From Desulfovibrio inopinatus DSM 10711 (GTDB lineage: Bacteria > Desulfobacterota > Desulfovibrionia > Desulfovibrionales > Desulfovibrionaceae), in assembly GCF_000429305.1 (NCBI RefSeq), contig NZ_AUBP01000010.1, positions 62,001-126,000 on the forward strand: a DNA stretch of 64,000 nt, given 5' to 3'. Position 1 is the stretch's first letter. Each line of letters begins with the position of its first letter. Below, piece by piece: positions 8,146 through 16,862 of this stretch. A model generated the notes under the pieces. The model saw nothing but the letters and a program-made list of their open reading frames with translations, was not told where the DNA came from and searched no databases. The position numbers were made by a program, and so were the translations under genes.

Positions 8146-8415
8146 ATGCGTGGTAAATGTGTAGCAGCGTTATTACTCGCCGTTATCTGCTGTGTTGTCG
8201 CCGAACCAGGAACACCAGCAGGACCTGTCGGACCGGGATTGAAATCACCCAACACCCGACCCCCTCACATATCAACACCGCCACGTGAACGTGACCCGTT
8301 CGATGATTGGTTTGGGTATGATGATCAGGATCCGGAATGTTATCCCGGATATTTCACGGCGCGCTGTGCATATGACCGAAGTAGAGGCCATGGTGCTGCC
8401 TGTTCTCGGCATTGA
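8146..8415 (+). CDS. Small exported proline-rich protein, function unknown
   Basis: An 89-residue frame with AAAGGAG five bases before the ATG. The N-terminus (MRGKC, then AALLLAVICCVVAEPG) is a signal peptide, with cleavage likely after the VVA. The mature part is short and rich in Pro and Gly (GTPAGPVGPG, RPPHISTPP), then acidic and aromatic (DPFDDWFGYDDQDPE), and ends with three Cys/His-containing segments (ECYPGYF, ARCAYD, ACSRH). I recognise no family. It is likely periplasmic. It leads a same-strand run of envelope genes, but a ~200-base gap separates it from the next one. Confidence 0.6.
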   Translation: MRGKCVAALLLAVICCVVAEPGTPAGPVGPGLKSPNTRPPHISTPPRERDPFDDWFGYDDQDPECYPGYFTARCAYDRSRGHGAACSRH

Positions 8416-8612
8416 TGCCTGGAGGCACGTCGATTCCGATGCTCTGGGAGACTGCCAGTTCTTTTGACAAGGTCTTTGGCTATCAGGTAGGAACATGAAG
8501 GCAGGTTTGGGTGCCGCTTTATCTCTGGCGGACAGTTTTTTGTCGTTGTTTTTTGTCCGGGCCGGAAACGGCCTGTTCCAAACGCGCAGAGAGGCGCATT
8601 CGAGGGAGTTCT

Positions 8613-8855
8613 ATGACCCGTTTTGTTGCTCGAAAAACCATGTTGGCGGGATTGGCAACTTTGGTTGTGATGCTTGTTGAGGTTGTTCCGGCCTATGCCT
8701 ATGTTGATCCCAATCTCGGGAACGCAATTTTTCAAATTTTATTTCCAGTCCTTACCGTGCTGTCTACCGTACTGCTTGTTTTTCGGAATAGCGTACGTCG
8801 CGTTTTTCACTCCATTAAATCCCTTTTTACAAGAAATTCGTCTGCCCGGTCGTGA
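8613..8855 (+). CDS. Small membrane protein preceding phosphatase/sulfatase genes
   Basis: An 80-residue product beginning MTRFVARKTMLAGLATLVV, an N-terminal signal or first helix, then PAYAYVDPNLGNAIFQIL, a second hydrophobic segment (FPVLTVLSTVLLVFRN) and a basic tail. The YVDPN.G...FQ pattern occurs in short membrane proteins found beside alkaline-phosphatase-superfamily genes; I know no defined function. The ATG at 8613 has GAGGGAG six bases upstream, and the longer in-frame start at 8511 is rejected for lack of a site. It precedes a phosphodiesterase-type phosphatase and a membrane sulfatase on the same strand and may be a partner subunit. Confidence 0.68.
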   Translation: MTRFVARKTMLAGLATLVVMLVEVVPAYAYVDPNLGNAIFQILFPVLTVLSTVLLVFRNSVRRVFHSIKSLFTRNSSARS

Positions 8856-9003
8856 TCGGATTCCAGACGAGAGACTTTGTGAACATTTGGGATGATATTG
8901 TTGTATCCTCAGCGCAATTGACCTTTGAATCTCCATTCATCCGTGCGGCATGTGTTCTCTTACGGCGCATGATTTCTCGCGTGGAAGCCGAAGCGATCGT
9001 ACC

Positions 9004-10767
9004 ATGAGCAAGACTTCACAACGGAATGTTATTGTCCTTGGCCTGGACGGGCTCGATCCTGGGATCGTTGAGCAAATGATAGGCAACGGCACGTTGCCTG
9101 CCTTTGGGCGTTTGGCTGAGCGAGGAGGCGTGTCTCCTTTGGAAACCGTGAGCCCTCCACAAAGCCCGGTGGCATGGACAACCATTGCGACAGGGATGGA
9201 ACCTGCAGAGCACGGTATCTATGATTTTCTCACGCGGGATCCTGGCGAATATCGCCCCAAGCTCTCTATTCTGAAACAGGGAAAGCTCGGGTATGTGAGT
9301 CCGTTCCAGGTTGATCCTTTTTGGCAATGGACAACCGATCGGGGCATGGATGCATCCGTCCTGAAGTGGCCCCTCACGTTTCCGGCTCGCCCACTGAAAG
9401 GTCGTCTTCTGACTGGTCTCGGTACACCTGATATCAAGGGAACGCTTGGCCGTTATGCTTGGTATAGCACCGCTGCCGTGGACAATGCCGCTGAGAAAAA
9501 GGGAACTTTGCATCATGTAACACCCGAGGCTGGCGTTATTGAAACCGTCCTGGAGGGGCCTGTTGCGGTCTCGCTCAAGTCGGGAAAGCCGGCCAGCGTC
9601 CCTATGAAGATCACGCTGGGCAATGGTTCTGTCGGGATTGATATTGACGGCCAGCATGTTGAACTTGCTCCGGGGCAGTGGAGTCCATGGCTCCGGGCGC
9701 ATTTCAAAGTGGGATTCATGCGCAAGGTGAGTGCGCTGTTTCGTGTTCATCTTGTCAGCTCTGCCCCGGAATTCAGTCTTTATGTGACACCGCTCAATAT
9801 TTCCTCCGACGCAAAGTCACTGCCTATATCGTACCCGTCTGGGTATGGGCGCGAATTGGAAGACGCGCTTGGCCCGTATGCCACGTTGGGATTGGCGGAA
9901 GATGCTAATGCATTGAACGACAACCTGTTGCCCGAAACCGCCTTCTTGGATCAGTGCCGCATGCTCATGGACGAGCGGGAGCAACTTTTCCGGCATGAAC
10001 TTGATCGGTTCAGTGCGGGAAAAACTACGGTCCTCGCCTGTGTGTTCGATACGACCGACCGGGTACAGCATATGTTCTGGCGTTATCAGGAGAGCGGACA
10101 CCCCGCTCGAGCCGAAAACGAAGCCGTTGCCGGTGCTGTCACCGAATTCTATGCTCGGGCTGATGCCATGCTGCAATTGGCACTCGACCGTGCCGGACCG
10201 GAAACACTGGTGATTGCACTCTCCGATCATGGATTCAGTAGCTTCCGTCGGGCTGCACATGTGAACAGTTACCTTGCGCGCGCGGGCTTTATGCGGTTTG
10301 AAGAGGGCAAGACCACATCGGCCGAGTTGTTTGAGCATGTCGACTTTTCTCGCACCCAGGCGTTCGCGTATGGTTTAAATAGCATGAGTCTCAATCTTGC
10401 CGGTCGCGAGAAGAAGGGAATTGTGGAGAAAGGGCAAGCAGCCTCGGTTCTTGCCGATGTGAAAACGAGTCTTCTTGCCTGGAAAGACGGGGAGCATGCC
10501 GTCATTGATTCGGTGACTTCTGTCGAGTCCTCGTCGGGGGGGCCAGACCTTGTGATCGGATTTACTCCGGGCTATCGTGCCTCTTGGCAGACCGCACTGG
10601 GCGAGGCCCCAGGGGGGCCTGATGTAGAGGATAACACGCGCAACTGGAGCGGAGATCACTGTTTGAGTAAAGAGCATGTGCCAGGAGTGTGTGCCGTATC
10701 CGAAGCCGGACTTGGACGGCCTCGGGCTATCGATATCGCTCCGCTTATCAAAGATTATCTTGGCTAA
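9004..10767 (+). CDS. Type I phosphodiesterase/nucleotide pyrophosphatase family protein
   Basis: A 587-residue member of the alkaline phosphatase superfamily, which uses two metal ions and a Ser/Thr nucleophile to cleave phosphate or sulfate esters. Visible elements: VIVLGLDGLDPG with metal Asp15, SPVAWTTIATG with the candidate nucleophile Thr59 or Thr60, FDTTDRVQHMFWRY (metal Asp/His), LSDHGFSSFRRAAHVN (Asp-His) and GDHCLSKEHVPGV near the end (last His). No signal peptide or membrane helix is obvious. The start is uncertain: ATG at 9004 fits the family N-terminus, but an in-frame ATG at 8950 is possible. It ends nine bases before the sulfatase gene, so the two are an operon. The substrate is unknown; modification of a surface glycan or lipid is plausible. 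Confidence 0.88.
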   Translation: MSKTSQRNVIVLGLDGLDPGIVEQMIGNGTLPAFGRLAERGGVSPLETVSPPQSPVAWTTIATGMEPAEHGIYDFLTRDPGEYRPKLSILKQGKLGYVSPFQVDPFWQWTTDRGMDASVLKWPLTFPARPLKGRLLTGLGTPDIKGTLGRYAWYSTAAVDNAAEKKGTLHHVTPEAGVIETVLEGPVAVSLKSGKPASVPMKITLGNGSVGIDIDGQHVELAPGQWSPWLRAHFKVGFMRKVSALFRVHLVSSAPEFSLYVTPLNISSDAKSLPISYPSGYGRELEDALGPYATLGLAEDANALNDNLLPETAFLDQCRMLMDEREQLFRHELDRFSAGKTTVLACVFDTTDRVQHMFWRYQESGHPARAENEAVAGAVTEFYARADAMLQLALDRAGPETLVIALSDHGFSSFRRAAHVNSYLARAGFMRFEEGKTTSAELFEHVDFSRTQAFAYGLNSMSLNLAGREKKGIVEKGQAASVLADVKTSLLAWKDGEHAVIDSVTSVESSSGGPDLVIGFTPGYRASWQTALGEAPGGPDVEDNTRNWSGDHCLSKEHVPGVCAVSEAGLGRPRAIDIAPLIKDYLG

Positions 10768-10775
10768 AGGATTGT

Positions 10776-12776
10776 ATGCACCGCTTCACGACAGGACGTA
10801 CTCCGCAAACGGCATGGGAACTCGGTCGGTTTTCCTTTGCCTGGTGGCTCTTTAATTTTGTTCTCGTACTGTTGCCTCTGGATTTGTTGTATCGTCTCCA
10901 GTCTTTGCTTGATGCCGGTTCTCTTCTTCAGGTAGGGCTGGACTGTGCGTTCATGGTTCTTGTATTCACGCTGTTGGCGCTTGTTATGGCGACAGCCGTC
11001 GCAGTGGTGTGCCTGCCTTTTCGCTTGATATCATCCAAAGCGTATTTTCGATCCGTATTTGCTGCCAATGCGGGAGGTGGGGGCTTGTTTCTCGCCACGA
11101 ATGTCTTTCATTATGGCATTCGTTGGGTGGAAAAGACTTTTCGATTGACAGACATTTCATGGGCCGGACCGGTTGAAACCGGCTTTTTGGTGGTGATGGC
11201 GGTATGTATCGTCGCGTATTGTCTGTTTTTTTTGTTTAAAACAGGATTTTCCGATGCACTCACCCGCTTTGCGGAATCCTCCTGGAAGCTCACCCGTGCG
11301 ATGGCCATTGTCAGCGTGTTGGCCGTTGTCAGTCATGTCGGATATGTGAGTTATGAACGTTCCCAGACGTCGGTTTTACCGGGAGTCGTCCAAAACAATG
11401 AAGCCGCGTCGACTCATCGCCCGAATATCGTTCTCGTGACCTTTGATGCGTTACGAGCATCGGAAATGTCGCTCTATGGGTATTCGTTGAAAACAACGCC
11501 CCATTTAGATCGACTCGGTCAATCGGCATATGTTTTTGATAATATGTATTCCAGTTGTAACTGGACCGTCCCCAGTCTTTCCAGTCTCCTGACAGGAAAG
11601 CACCCCTTTACGCACAATGTCAATGGCGTGGGATACTCGATTTTTCGCGGCATGGATAAAGACGAAAATATTGCGCAAGCCTTACGTCTGCTCGGTTATA
11701 ATACCGCGGCGATTGTTGCGAATCATTTGTTTATGCCGTCTCAAGTTCAAATCAACGGGTTCGATGAGGTGGTCGAGTTCGAACCTCCGTCAGCATTTTT
11801 AATGCTTTTGCGAGACATTGCCCAGGAACTCGAATTTTCCACGGTATGGTTACATGATTTAGCTGAAGAATCCCCCTTGGCCGATTCTGTGCTCGGGCTT
11901 TCTCCGTTGGCAACGATGGATCGTTTTCACGAATTCTCTGATCCACGGAGCAATTTTGCCATGGCCCGCGATGTCATGAAACGACTCAAATCGCCGTTTT
12001 TTCTTTGGGTACACGTTATGCCACCGCATGCGCCTTACTTACCGGATAAAGAATTTCTCTATACCTTTTTGCCGGAACATGGGGTGCTTGATACTTTGGA
12101 GGCCTTTAACGAAGTTGATACGGTCATGTTTCCACAGAGCACCTATGGCCGAGAATTTCAGCCATTTATTGATAAGCTCGAATTGCGTTATGATGAACAT
12201 TTGCGATTTGTGGACGATGTCTTTGGGCAATTTCTCGACGACGTTGAACATGATGGACTGCTCGATGACACCGTGCTGATGGTTTCGGCCGACCATGGTG
12301 AATCATTTGAACGCGGTTTTCTCATGCATGGAGGACCGTACCTGTATCAGGAGCTCATTCATGTGCCGCTTATCGTGAAGATGCCCGGACAGACGGAGGG
12401 AAAACGAGTCGCGTCGGCCGTGAGTCATGTCGATCTTGCTCCCACTCTCCTCGATCTTCTTGGGGTTTCGACTCCGGATTGGATGGAAGGGCGGTCTTTC
12501 TCCGCAGCGTTGCGCGGGGGAGACGTTCCTGTCGGTCCGAAATTGTCGATGAATTTTTCTCTCATCGACAACTGGTTCGATTTCATGTCCAAGACCATTG
12601 CCGTTGTTCAGGATAAGTACAAGATGATTTGTTACCTGGCTTATGACAAGTGTGAACTCTATAATCTTGACACCGATCCTGGAGAAACAACCGACTTGGC
12701 TGACAAGGAAAAAGAAATCTATGCTGCCATGAAGGGTGAAATCCAACGAGCGCTCAAGGGGAAACCCGCATCGTGA
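10776..12776 (+). CDS. Membrane-anchored sulfatase (LTA synthase/EptA-like architecture)
   Basis: A 666-residue protein with about five hydrophobic helices in the first ~210 residues followed by a periplasmic sulfatase-superfamily domain. That domain begins PNIVLVTFDALRASEM (metal Asp224), has SCNWTVPSLSSLLTG, where Thr264 probably replaces the formylglycine Cys of true sulfatases, then HVMPPHAPYLP, VSADHGESFERGFLMHGG (Asp-His metal ligands) and CELYNLDTDPGETTDL typical of the C-terminus. Lack of the CxPxR signature argues for a phosphotransferase or phosphodiesterase rather than a classical sulfatase. AAAGGA precedes the ATG at 10776. A terminator follows at 12811, then a decayed copy of its C-terminal part. 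Confidence 0.88.
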   Translation: MHRFTTGRTPQTAWELGRFSFAWWLFNFVLVLLPLDLLYRLQSLLDAGSLLQVGLDCAFMVLVFTLLALVMATAVAVVCLPFRLISSKAYFRSVFAANAGGGGLFLATNVFHYGIRWVEKTFRLTDISWAGPVETGFLVVMAVCIVAYCLFFLFKTGFSDALTRFAESSWKLTRAMAIVSVLAVVSHVGYVSYERSQTSVLPGVVQNNEAASTHRPNIVLVTFDALRASEMSLYGYSLKTTPHLDRLGQSAYVFDNMYSSCNWTVPSLSSLLTGKHPFTHNVNGVGYSIFRGMDKDENIAQALRLLGYNTAAIVANHLFMPSQVQINGFDEVVEFEPPSAFLMLLRDIAQELEFSTVWLHDLAEESPLADSVLGLSPLATMDRFHEFSDPRSNFAMARDVMKRLKSPFFLWVHVMPPHAPYLPDKEFLYTFLPEHGVLDTLEAFNEVDTVMFPQSTYGREFQPFIDKLELRYDEHLRFVDDVFGQFLDDVEHDGLLDDTVLMVSADHGESFERGFLMHGGPYLYQELIHVPLIVKMPGQTEGKRVASAVSHVDLAPTLLDLLGVSTPDWMEGRSFSAALRGGDVPVGPKLSMNFSLIDNWFDFMSKTIAVVQDKYKMICYLAYDKCELYNLDTDPGETTDLADKEKEIYAAMKGEIQRALKGKPAS

Positions 12777-12810
12777 TGATCGTATAAATATTGAAGCCGA
12801 TTCGACTGAA

Positions 12811-12849
12811 CCCGCACTCCCGAGAGACCTTGGTTGTGCGGGGTTTTTC
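12811..12849 (+). terminator. Rho-independent terminator after the membrane sulfatase
   Basis: CCCGCAC (12811-12817) pairs with GTGCGGG (12836-12842), followed by GTTTTTC. It closes the unit of genes ending at 12776. Confidence 0.7.
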
Positions 12850-12902
12850 TTGCAACGTGTTCTCTCAAAGCGAGGGTGAGCCTTTGAGGAGGTTCGCACT
12901 GA

Positions 12903-13469
12903 ACTGCGCGAATAATCAAGACAGATTTTGTCACCAGGTTGAAAGCCGACGGACTGTTCGATGACAGTTTGTTCGTTGTGTCAGCGGATCATGGAGAATC
13001 CTTTGGACGAGGCTTTATCATGCATGGTGGTCCGTATCTTTATCAGGAACTTATCCATGTTCCGCTTCTTATCAAATTTCCGAATCAGACCATTCTTCAG
13101 CGAGTGCACCAGACCGTAAGTCATGTGGATATTGCATCGACCATTCTCAATATTCTCGGGCAGTTCACACCGCAATGGATGGATGGTCAATCGTTTCTTT
13201 CAACAATAATGGCTGGAGAGGATACCGGACCGAAATTGTCGATGAATTTTTCTCTCATCAATAACTGATTCGATTGCAGGTCAAAATCGATCGCGCTTCT
13301 TGAAGCCGATTATAAACTGTATTGCACCCTTGCAAACGACACGTGCGAGCTCTACAATCTCAAGACCGATCCTGGCGAAACCACCAATCTGGTTGAGCAA
13401 GATCCGAAGGTTTTTACCAAAGTGAAATCGCACCTCGATAGCATATTGAAAGACAAGCCACTTTCGTAG
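12903..13469 (+). pseudogene. Truncated, UGA-interrupted partial copy of the sulfatase C-terminal half
   Basis: An open frame starting after a stop at 12900 encodes DGLFDDSLFVVSADHGES and runs parallel to the last ~165 residues of the upstream sulfatase (GGPYLYQELIHVPL, KLSMNFSLI, CELYN.KTDPGETTNL). At 13266-13268 a TGA replaces the TGG (Trp) found at the equivalent position of the intact gene; the frame then continues to a TAG at 13467. The N-terminal membrane part and first metal Asp are missing. It is the remnant of a second sulfatase, diverged from, not identical to, its neighbour. Selenocysteine insertion at this TGA is unlikely (see findings). Confidence 0.8.
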
Positions 13470-13509
13470 AGTGTTGAGACGTATTTGAAAGGTCGCTCAG
13501 GAGTACGAC

Positions 13510-14175
13510 ATGCAACTTATGGAGAAAATAGAAGAGAGTCTCAGCATTGTGGAATATGCTGTTGAAACTTACGGTGAGGGGCTGTTTGCTACCTTTTCCG
13601 GGGGCAAGGACTCGCTCGTCATGCTGCACTTGTTACAGACTGTCGGGCATGGCCGTGTCAATGTTCCGGTTCTTTCTATCGACACAACCGTTAAATTTCC
13701 GGAAACCATGGCTTTTCGGGATGCTCTGGCAACAGATTGGGGATTGGATTTACGTATTATCGGCAACCCGGAAGCCGCTCTGAACATAGATATTGCGGCT
13801 GATCGAGCGGAGTGTTGCCAAGCGCTCAAAGTGGGGCCGTTGAATCGTGCGATCGTCGATTTAGACATAACCGGGCTGATGTCGGCCATTCGTTGGGATG
13901 AACATCCAGCACGAGCATCTGAAGAACCGATTTCTCCGCGAATCGACCCTCCACATGACCGAATCCATCCTATCCTCCATTTTACCGTCGATGATATTTG
14001 GGATTATATCCACGCGTTCAACTTACCATATTGTTCGTTGTACGATGAAGGATATGCCTCGCTCAGTTGTGTACACTGTACGGTGAAATCCGGTGATCAA
14101 GCTCGTGAGCGTGCTGGTCGAGCGCCAGAAAAAGAAGAAATTATGGAACAATTGCGTCATCTCGGCTATTTTTAA
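13510..14175 (+). CDS. CysD/PAPS-reductase-like PP-loop protein
   Basis: A 221-residue protein of the phosphoadenosine phosphosulfate reductase/sulfate adenylyltransferase subunit 2 superfamily. The adenylate-binding PP-loop is SGGKDSL at residues 30-36; LSIDTTVKFPETMAFRD, AIRWDEHPARASE and HPILHFTVDDIWDYI follow the CysD pattern. It ends soon after YASLSCVHCTVKSGD, with two close cysteines, and is shorter than E. coli CysD (about 300 residues). No cysN, cysC or cysH partner is adjacent, so a standard assimilatory sulfate-activation role is doubtful; sulfur transfer or nucleotide thiolation are alternatives. AGGAG lies seven bases before the ATG. Confidence 0.8.
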   Translation: MQLMEKIEESLSIVEYAVETYGEGLFATFSGGKDSLVMLHLLQTVGHGRVNVPVLSIDTTVKFPETMAFRDALATDWGLDLRIIGNPEAALNIDIAADRAECCQALKVGPLNRAIVDLDITGLMSAIRWDEHPARASEEPISPRIDPPHDRIHPILHFTVDDIWDYIHAFNLPYCSLYDEGYASLSCVHCTVKSGDQARERAGRAPEKEEIMEQLRHLGYF

Positions 14176-14201
14176 ACAGCCGCAACGAAGTGCAATGATT
14201 C

Positions 14202-14235
14202 GGGCGGCCAAATTCAATGATGGAAGGAGCCGCCC
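14202..14235 (+). promoter_or_regulatory. Hairpin enclosing the ribosome binding site of the DUF389 gene
   Basis: GGGCGGC (14202-14208) pairs perfectly with GCCGCCC (14229-14235), and the ATG follows at 14236. The Shine-Dalgarno AAGGAG sits in the loop and the base of the 3' arm. Folding could limit initiation. Confidence 0.5.
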
Positions 14236-16077
14236 ATGACACCTACAGATCCTGGTCCGGAAAACAAACACGATACCACGTTGCGTCTTGCAAACAGTCC
14301 TCTCCAAGGGTTGATTCGGCGATTTCGCGTCACACCGGAACGATTTGAATTCATTTACGACGATATCTTTCAAGGTTCGACCCCTGAAATGGGGTATTAT
14401 GCTCTGATTTCTGCGGCAGCGCTTATTGCCAGTCTTGGGCTTGTTGCCAATAGTGTCGCCGTTGTCATTGGAGCCATGCTTGTTTCTCCGCTCATGACGC
14501 CTATTTTCGGCATGGCGATGGGCATGATTCGAGGGAACCCCCAGCTGCTTGGGCGTGCGATCAAAGCTGAAGTCGGCGGGGTGCTCCTTGCCATTGCTTT
14601 TGGTTATTTGTTCGGTCTATTGCCTATTATGACTGGTATTACACCGGAAATGATAGCTCGTACCGAGCCGACTTTACTTGATTTACTTGTTGCGGTTTTT
14701 GCTGGTTTGGCCGGAACACTCGCCGTCGTAGATGCCCGGATCAGTCCAGCCCTCCCCGGTGTCGCGATATCGACAGCTATTGTACCGCCGCTGGCAACAT
14801 CCGGGCTTTGTCTTGCACTTGGCTCGTACGATGGTGCCATTGGCGCTTTTTTGCTCTTTTTTGCGAATTTTCTGGCTATACTTCTTGTTTCATCGCTGAC
14901 ATTCCTCATGTGCGGAATGGGACAATTTGAGCAACAACGGCATAAGACCTTGCTTGTTCAACGATTAATCTTTGCAGTTGTATGTTTTCTTGTTGTCGCA
15001 TTTTTCTTGACCAACGCGCTTATTCAGGTTTTGCAGGCGCGTACCGAGGAACTTGCCATTAATAATGTTTTAACCGACGCGATGAAACCCAACCCAAACG
15101 CCTCATTTACTTCCATGCGCTTTAAAGACGTTGGGGATGAGATTCACATTATTGCGATGTTTCGTACGTCGAGAATTTTTACCCCGCGTGATGTCCGCAT
15201 ACTGGAAAATAAATTACAAGATCGGTTGCAACGTCCCGTACGTCTTGTGACGCGTTGCAGTTTGGCAAAGGATATTGCCCCAACGGGTTCTCTCGTTACG
15301 GATATCGATCCGACGCTCGATGGAAAGTTTTATACAGAAGAACTTGATTGGCGGGCACGGACATTGAGTATCGCAGAGCAGACATTGCGTGAATATTTTG
15401 ATGGTAAGCCACAGTACTTTCTTGTCGATGTCAATTTAACGGAGTTGTCCGGGGACGATGTCATTTTGGCAACGTTGCAAAGTCCACGGCAGCTTGTTGC
15501 GTTGGAAATCAAAAAATTGGAAGAGCTGCTTAATACAGCGCTCGGGAAGGATCCATCGATACGCCTGCTTGTTCGTGATGTCGTTGCGGGGTCGATAACA
15601 TCAACAGGTCGAGTTCTTTTCGGGAAAGCTCATTTTGGACCGCAACCTGAAGACGCAATTCCTGTCAAAGAAGCGGTGATCAAGCACGTTCAAACGATAA
15701 AAGGTTTTTTTGCTGACAACGTTGATGTCATCCAAAACGGTGATGGTTTCGTCGCACGAGCCGAAGTTGTAGGACCGCGAGGATTCTCATCAGAAGACGT
15801 TGCGAAAGTTGAAAAAGCCGTGAAAGAGCAACTCGGTGTTGCTGTGAAATTACAAGTTTGGACCAGGGTTGAACTTATGGTCGATGATACGTCGAGCGAA
15901 TCCATGGATGCCTATTCCGAGGCGCGCTTTCGGAAACAGTTGGAGACGATAGCGTCGAGAAAAGCTCCAGAAACAACAGCCGAAGAAGCTGATCCTGATC
16001 TTCCGGACAAGGAAACTCCGCAAGATTCAATCGATTCTCCACCGGAGAACGATACGCCAACGTCCTCATCCAAATGA
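14236..16077 (+). CDS. DUF389 family integral membrane protein
   Basis: A 613-residue protein whose first ~290 residues contain several hydrophobic helices, starting with YYALISAAALIASLGLVANS and the family hallmark VVIGAMLVSPLMTPIFGMAMG. DUF389 (TIGR00341-type) proteins are inner-membrane proteins of unknown function. The soluble C-terminal half (about 300-560) has repeated alpha/beta segments such as VRILENKLQDRLQRPVRLV and VAKVEKAVKEQLGVAVKLQ, resembling BON-like modules. The last ~50 residues are acidic low complexity (PETTAEEADPDLPDKE). Translation may be limited by the hairpin covering its ribosome binding site. It is convergent with the SH3 lipoprotein gene. Confidence 0.88.
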   Translation: MTPTDPGPENKHDTTLRLANSPLQGLIRRFRVTPERFEFIYDDIFQGSTPEMGYYALISAAALIASLGLVANSVAVVIGAMLVSPLMTPIFGMAMGMIRGNPQLLGRAIKAEVGGVLLAIAFGYLFGLLPIMTGITPEMIARTEPTLLDLLVAVFAGLAGTLAVVDARISPALPGVAISTAIVPPLATSGLCLALGSYDGAIGAFLLFFANFLAILLVSSLTFLMCGMGQFEQQRHKTLLVQRLIFAVVCFLVVAFFLTNALIQVLQARTEELAINNVLTDAMKPNPNASFTSMRFKDVGDEIHIIAMFRTSRIFTPRDVRILENKLQDRLQRPVRLVTRCSLAKDIAPTGSLVTDIDPTLDGKFYTEELDWRARTLSIAEQTLREYFDGKPQYFLVDVNLTELSGDDVILATLQSPRQLVALEIKKLEELLNTALGKDPSIRLLVRDVVAGSITSTGRVLFGKAHFGPQPEDAIPVKEAVIKHVQTIKGFFADNVDVIQNGDGFVARAEVVGPRGFSSEDVAKVEKAVKEQLGVAVKLQVWTRVELMVDDTSSESMDAYSEARFRKQLETIASRKAPETTAEEADPDLPDKETPQDSIDSPPENDTPTSSSK

Positions 16078-16083
16078 AATAAA

Positions 16084-16120
16084 GACAACGGCCGGTGTCT
16101 TCAAGATACCGGCCGTTGTC
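16084..16120. terminator. Bidirectional stem-loop between convergent genes
   Basis: GACAACGGCCGGT pairs with ACCGGCCGTTGTC as a perfect 13-bp stem, loop GTCTTCAAGAT. On the minus strand it is followed by TTTATTTCATTT, and on the plus strand only by ATGTGTG, so it best serves the leftward lipoprotein transcript. Confidence 0.8.
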
Positions 16121-16147
16121 ATGTGTGATGAAATGGAATCGGAATGT

Positions 16148-16807
16148 TTAGAAGGGATCAAATGCCTCAGGTTTTACAGGAGGCCGTGCAGTCGTCGAGG
16201 GCGTTGGTGACGAAGTAGGGGCTTTCGTTGCAGCCTGGGCTTCGTCTGGTGACAACACACTCGATTGAGTTTTTGAAGAAGGCGTGGGTTCTGGAGTTGA
16301 AGACACTGCCGATTCGGTGGCTTCGTTCGTTGATTGGCTTGCAGACGCCTCTGGCGTACTCGCCTTTGTCTGTTCTGTCGACGTGCTGGATTGGGATCCG
16401 GATGAAGCCGGGGCTGGAGCTGGCTTCGGCTTTGCCGTGCCGGTCATGCTTTCTGTCTTCTTCGTCACGTCTTTTGAAGCCGAGAGGCTTTTCGTAGGCA
16501 TCCATCCTTTGAGACTTGTATTCATGGGACGCACATAGGTCCAGCCGCCTTGTTGTTTTCCAAGGTTCACCACCGCATCACCAGGAGCGGTTTTAGCGAT
16601 CACGGCGGCGCTATTGGATGCGCTTTCACGTACGCTCATCCATTCCCGGGCGTACATGAGTGTTCCTCCGGGATCGACCTTTCCCATGTTTTGCTCGTTT
16701 AAAGGCGTCTTGGAGGAAGCCACACAGCCAACGGCCAATGTGGTCATAAGCAACAGGCAGCTCAGGCTGGTAACACGGCGTAAAGCCGTTTGGACCGTGT
16801 GCAACAT
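16148..16807 (-). CDS. SH3-domain lipoprotein
   Basis: A 219-residue protein beginning MLHTVQTALRRVTSLSCLL with the lipobox LAVGC, so it should be lipidated and exported. After a short linker, residues ~50-105 form a bacterial SH3 domain (MYAREWMSVRESASNSAAV, then WTYVRPMNTSLKGWMP), usually a peptidoglycan-binding module. The remaining ~110 residues are Ser/Thr/Pro/Ala-rich low complexity ending PPVKPEAFDPF, likely a flexible spacer. I chose the ATG at 16807 because GGAG lies six bases upstream; an ATG four codons earlier (16819) is possible. It lies downstream of cydB but is separated by a strong terminator. Confidence 0.82.
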   Translation of the reverse strand: MLHTVQTALRRVTSLSCLLLMTTLAVGCVASSKTPLNEQNMGKVDPGGTLMYAREWMSVRESASNSAAVIAKTAPGDAVVNLGKQQGGWTYVRPMNTSLKGWMPTKSLSASKDVTKKTESMTGTAKPKPAPAPASSGSQSSTSTEQTKASTPEASASQSTNEATESAVSSTPEPTPSSKTQSSVLSPDEAQAATKAPTSSPTPSTTARPPVKPEAFDPF

Positions 16808-16826
16808 GGTTGTCTCCATGCAAACA

Positions 16827-16857
16827 ACGCGGCCGTCCGAAAGTCGGACGGCCGCGT
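16827..16857 (-). terminator. Terminator of the cydAB unit
   Basis: ACGCGGCCGTCCGA and its complement form a 14-bp perfect stem with a 3-base centre. It starts six bases after the cydB stop on the minus strand and is followed by TGTTTGC, a weak T tract. Confidence 0.75.
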
Positions 16858-16862
16858 TTGGG

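Noticed and set aside
13266-13310. Selenocysteine reading of the TGA in the sulfatase remnant
   Set aside because: The equivalent codon in the intact neighbour is Trp, the protein is truncated at the N-terminus, and the SECIS-like loop is too close to the UGA (about 7 bases versus the usual 16 or more).
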